NCBI GenBank assembly: GCA_910575245.1
Contig: CAJTEN010000002.1
Location: forward strand, 331,185 to 395,184
DNA length: 64,000 bases
Reading direction: 5' to 3'
Source: Clostridia bacterium
GTDB lineage: Bacteria > Bacillota > Clostridia > Lachnospirales > Lachnospiraceae
The notes beneath the pieces are model-generated. The model had not been told where the DNA came from. It saw nothing but the letters and a program-made list of their open reading frames with translations, and did not search any database. The position numbers were made by a program, and so were the translations under genes. Of this stretch, positions 60,923 through 64,000 are shown in pieces (position 1 is the first letter of the stretch; each line of letters begins with the position of its first letter).

Positions 60923-61552
60923 ATGGATAATGTATTTGTTATGAATCATCCGTTGATCCAGCATAAGATTTCCCATATCAGGGATATCAATACGGGAACG
61001 AATGAGTTCAGGAAATGTATCGAGGAGATTGCGATGCTGATGGGTTATGAGGCTCTCAGAGATCTGCCGCTTGAGGATGTAGAGGTGGAGACTCCTATTG
61101 AGAAGTGCATGGCTCCTATGATAGCGGGCAAGAAGATGGCGGTGGTGCCGATTTTAAGAGCGGGTCTTGGAATGGTAAACGGCATGCTGGCTCTGGTACC
61201 CAGCGCGAAGGTAGGCCATATCGGATTGTACAGGGATCCGGAAACCCATGAGCCTCATGAGTATTACTGCAAACTGCCTGAACCGATCGATTTAAGAACG
61301 ATTGTGGTGGTGGATCCGATGCTTGCAACCGGCGGTTCCGGTTCCGAGGCGGTAGGTTTCATCAAACAGCATGGCGGAAGGCATATCAAGTTTATGTGTA
61401 TTATTGCCGCACCTGAGGGGCTGGAACGCCTCCACAGGGATCATCCGGATATTCAGATTTATGTGGGACATGTGGACCGCTGTCTGAATGAACATGCTTA
61501 TATCTGTCCGGGATTGGGAGATGCCGGTGACCGGATCTTCGGGACCCGATGA
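60923..61552 (+). CDS. upp: Uracil phosphoribosyltransferase
   Basis: 209 residues. [14 protein letters not shown] at the start, [14 protein letters not shown], and [12 protein letters not shown] for the PRPP-binding loop, then [14 protein letters not shown] at the end. It makes UMP from uracil and PRPP. Start at the ATG after GAAAGGAC. It is divergent from the uracil permease. Confidence 0.96.
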   Translation: MDNVFVMNHPLIQHKISHIRDINTGTNEFRKCIEEIAMLMGYEALRDLPLEDVEVETPIEKCMAPMIAGKKMAVVPILRAGLGMVNGMLALVPSAKVGHIGLYRDPETHEPHEYYCKLPEPIDLRTIVVVDPMLATGGSGSEAVGFIKQHGGRHIKFMCIIAAPEGLERLHRDHPDIQIYVGHVDRCLNEHAYICPGLGDAGDRIFGTR

Positions 61553-61611
61553 GAAGAGAAGATTCCGTATTTCGCCATATGGAGTCAAAATTTATTGTCG
61601 GAGGAACACTT

Positions 61612-62283
61612 GTGAGAATCAGGAAGAATAAAGCGGCAGTTCTGTGTGCAGCCATATTATGTATCATACTGCTCACGGCCTGCGGCCAGGATGAGGAATT
61701 GACAACATACCAGGAGGATATGAATACGTTCTTCGAGCATATTGCCGCCTTCAACGACAGTATGAACGCGATAGATGCCTCGGCGGAGGATGCTGCGGAC
61801 CAGCTGCTTTCCTATCTGGATCAGCTTCAGGCGGAGTTCACCTGGATGGCAGAGCTTACCGTGCCGGATGAGTTTTCGGCGATAGATTCCCTGGCGGACG
61901 AGGCAGATGAGAATATGAAACAGGCAGTTTCGCTGTATCACAGAGCCTACGAGGCGGAAGTTTTCGATGAACCGGTGGCGGAAGCAGCCAGAGAGTATTA
62001 TGACAGGGCCAATATCCGGATTCAGTATATTATTTCCATCCTGCACGGGGAAATACCGGAGGGAGAAGGTGTTACCTATACGGAGGAGAACGGCATTCTG
62101 GGCGGCGGCTATCTGAACAAGACAGATGAGGAAGAAGCAGAGGATTCCGAAGAGACGCAGGACAGTGAAAGCATCGGGGAGGACTCTGGGGACGCCGGGG
62201 ATAATTTTGATACAGACGATACGGTTTTCTATGAGGAGCCGGAAGCGGATACGACACAGGAGAGTACACAGGAAGATGAATAA
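61612..62283 (+). CDS. Lipoprotein, unknown
   Basis: 223 residues with a lipoprotein signal (MRIRKNKAAVLCAAILCIILLTAC; Cys as lipid site). The body is helical and about 140 residues long with no recognised domain; the last 60 residues are very acidic and probably disordered. GTG start 6 bases after GGAGGA; an ATG at 61549 would overlap upp. It overlaps the next gene by 8 bases. Confidence 0.7.
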   Translation: MRIRKNKAAVLCAAILCIILLTACGQDEELTTYQEDMNTFFEHIAAFNDSMNAIDASAEDAADQLLSYLDQLQAEFTWMAELTVPDEFSAIDSLADEADENMKQAVSLYHRAYEAEVFDEPVAEAAREYYDRANIRIQYIISILHGEIPEGEGVTYTEENGILGGGYLNKTDEEEAEDSEETQDSESIGEDSGDAGDNFDTDDTVFYEEPEADTTQESTQEDE

Positions 62284-64000
62284 ACAGGAATTTCATGCCC
62301 TGCTTAAGGGCAATCCCCTTATCCTGGATGGGGCCACCGGATCGAATCTTCAGCAGAGGGGGATGCCGGCGGGAGTATGCCCTGAGCAGTGGATTCTGGA
62401 GAATCGGGAGATTATGATGGAGCTGCAGCGGGCTTTCGTTGCGGCAGGAACGAATATTGTCTATGCGCCTACTTTCACGGCGAATCGTATCAAACTGCGG
62501 GAGTATGGACTGGAAGACCAGACTCGTCAGATGAATCTGGAGCTGGTGGCACTTTCCAGAGAAGCCGTGGGAGACAGGGCTTATGTGGCCGGAGACCTTA
62601 CCATGACGGGGGAACAGCTTAGGCCTATGGGGCATCTGGATTTCGAGGAACTGATAGATGTCTATAAGGAACAGATCAGGTATCTGACAGAGGCAGGAGC
62701 CGATCTTCTGATAGTGGAGACGATGATGAGCCTGCAGGAGACCAGGGCGGCATTGATCGCGGCGGGGGAAGTCTGTGATCTGCCGGTGATGGCTACGATG
62801 ACTTTTGAATCCGACGGCAGGACGCTGTACGGGACAGATGCGGTGACCGCAGCTGTCGTACTGGAGAGTCTGGGTGCAGATGCGGTGGGAACCAACTGCT
62901 CTGCCGGACCGGACAGGATGGCCGGAGTGGTGCGCAGCATGGCGGAGGTAACTTCGGTTCCGATCATCGCCAAACCGAATGCCGGCCTGCCGTTTCTGGA
63001 TCAGAACGGCAATACGGTCTATGATATGGAACCCGCTGTCTTTGGTGAATGTATGAAAGGACTTGTGGAGGCAGGGGCATCGATCGTGGGCGGCTGCTGC
63101 GGTACGACGCCTGCCCATATCCGTGCGCTTACAGAAGCCGCAGGCGCTATGAGGATTCGGCACAGGCAGGCGCCGGGGCTGAGATTTCTGACAAGCGAGC
63201 GTAAGACGGTGGCATTCGGATTAGAGGATAATTTTATTATTGTAGGGGAGAGAATTAATCCCACCGGAAAGAAGAAGTTGCAGGAGCAGCTCCGTGCCGG
63301 AGTAATGGATATGGTATCTGATTTTGCCGAGGAACAGGAAGCCTGCGGTGCGGGAATTCTGGATATCAACATGGGTATGGGCGGCATCGATGAGAAGGAA
63401 ATGATGCTCAAAGCCCTCGATACGGTAAGCGGGATCACAAATCTCCCGCTGTCCCTGGATTCCAGCCATGTGGATGTGCTGGAAGCGGCGCTTCGCAGAT
63501 ACCCCGGCAGGGCGCTGATCAATTCTATTTCTTATGAGAAGGTGAAGTTTGAGTCTCTTCTGCCGATCGCCAGGAAGTATGGAGCCATGTTCGTCCTGCT
63601 GCCTTTATCAGATAAAGGGCTTCCGGACAGTCTTCAGGAGAAAATCGATATTATAGAGAAAATACAGGCGCGTGCTTATGAACTGGGCATGCGGAAAGAA
63701 GATATTATAGTGGACGGTCTGGTGACAACGGTGGGGGCCAATAAGAGGGCGGCTGTAGAGACCCTGGAAACGATCCGCTATTGCAAGCAGAACGGCTTGG
63801 CAACCATATGTGGTCTTTCCAACATTTCCTTCGGCCTGCCGGAAAGGAGCTTCGTTAATACTACCTTTCTGACGATGGCGATTCAGGCGGGTCTGACGAT
63901 GGCAATCGCTAATCCATCCCAGGAGCTGCTGGTCAGCTGTGCCTTCGCGTCGGACTTGCTTTTGCATAAAGAAGGCGCCGACCTGCGGTATATTCAGCTG
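62276..64000 (+). CDS. MetH-like homocysteine methyltransferase, 5' part
   Basis: 575 residues visible; the gene runs off the window. LILDGATGSNLQQRGMP and VGTNCSAGP with GGCCGTTP give the zinc-Cys homocysteine domain (residues 1-290). From about residue 315 a pterin-binding domain starts (FIIVGERINPTGKKKLQEQL; ILDINMGMGG; LSLDSSHVDVLEAAL). This is the layout of cobalamin-dependent methionine synthase. The cobalamin part would be beyond the edge or coded separately. Start ATGA overlaps the lipoprotein stop. Confidence 0.9.
   Translation, partial: MNKQEFHALLKGNPLILDGATGSNLQQRGMPAGVCPEQWILENREIMMELQRAFVAAGTNIVYAPTFTANRIKLREYGLEDQTRQMNLELVALSREAVGDRAYVAGDLTMTGEQLRPMGHLDFEELIDVYKEQIRYLTEAGADLLIVETMMSLQETRAALIAAGEVCDLPVMATMTFESDGRTLYGTDAVTAAVVLESLGADAVGTNCSAGPDRMAGVVRSMAEVTSVPIIAKPNAGLPFLDQNGNTVYDMEPAVFGECMKGLVEAGASIVGGCCGTTPAHIRALTEAAGAMRIRHRQAPGLRFLTSERKTVAFGLEDNFIIVGERINPTGKKKLQEQLRAGVMDMVSDFAEEQEACGAGILDINMGMGGIDEKEMMLKALDTVSGITNLPLSLDSSHVDVLEAALRRYPGRALINSISYEKVKFESLLPIARKYGAMFVLLPLSDKGLPDSLQEKIDIIEKIQARAYELGMRKEDIIVDGLVTTVGANKRAAVETLETIRYCKQNGLATICGLSNISFGLPERSFVNTTFLTMAIQAGLTMAIANPSQELLVSCAFASDLLLHKEGADLRYIQL

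Overview
The window looks like a chromosome segment of a gut-type clostridium, most probably a Lachnospiraceae member. The grounds are strong AGGAGG ribosome sites, frequent GTG/TTG starts, a Bce-type histidine kinase/ABC module, a DUF1848 protein and a MetH-like homocysteine methyltransferase. This is an inference from protein content; no rRNA or other species marker is present.

From 1 to about 42,550 lies most of one prophage. All its genes are on the + strand, and its left end is outside the window. The order is: tail end of an RNase H-like gene, a helicase and many small early genes (1-8.5 kb); two PD-(D/E)XK nucleases and a large protein with an RNA-polymerase-type DFDGD motif (8.6-12.1 kb); a packaging/head block with HNH protein, large terminase, portal and a fused protease-capsid protein (12.8-21.5 kb); a long-tailed siphovirus tail block with a 2,220-residue tape measure (21.5-36.8 kb); a complete diversity-generating retroelement (DGR; 36.8-40.2 kb); holin, excisionase and integrase (40.3-42.5 kb). 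The DGR has a C-type-lectin-like target gene with a variable repeat, an Avd-like gene, a template repeat and a reverse transcriptase. The two 89-bp repeats differ at 21 sites, and every one is an adenine in the template. The phage can therefore rewrite the binding face of a tail-tip protein.

From 42.6 kb the host chromosome resumes inside a Bce-type antimicrobial-peptide resistance module (histidine kinase, ABC ATPase, large permease). No response regulator is in the window, and the kinase reading frame continues upstream of its first ATG. The prophage therefore seems to have inserted at the 5' end of the kinase gene and separated it from its usual upstream neighbour.

The rest (46.8-64 kb) is ordinary chromosome: a J-domain protein, two metallo-beta-lactamase-fold hydrolases, a hydrolase-acetyltransferase fusion, an HPr-like protein without its active histidine, a decayed ATPase/nuclease gene, tRNA-Ala(CGC), a DUF1848 protein, MFS and MATE transporters, a regulator that fuses an XRE helix-turn-helix to a FlhA-like C-terminal domain, a membrane-anchored trigger-factor-like isomerase, uracil permease and uracil phosphoribosyltransferase, a lipoprotein, and the first part of a methionine-synthase-like gene running off the right edge.

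The observations most worth a second look are the DGR, the RNA-polymerase-like phage protein, a promoter-to-terminator structured RNA at 6.7 kb, a 119-nt foldback before the terminase region, the XRE-FlhA_C fusion, an in-frame internal start that would release free capsid protein, and an 11-bp tandem duplication that splits a phage structural gene.
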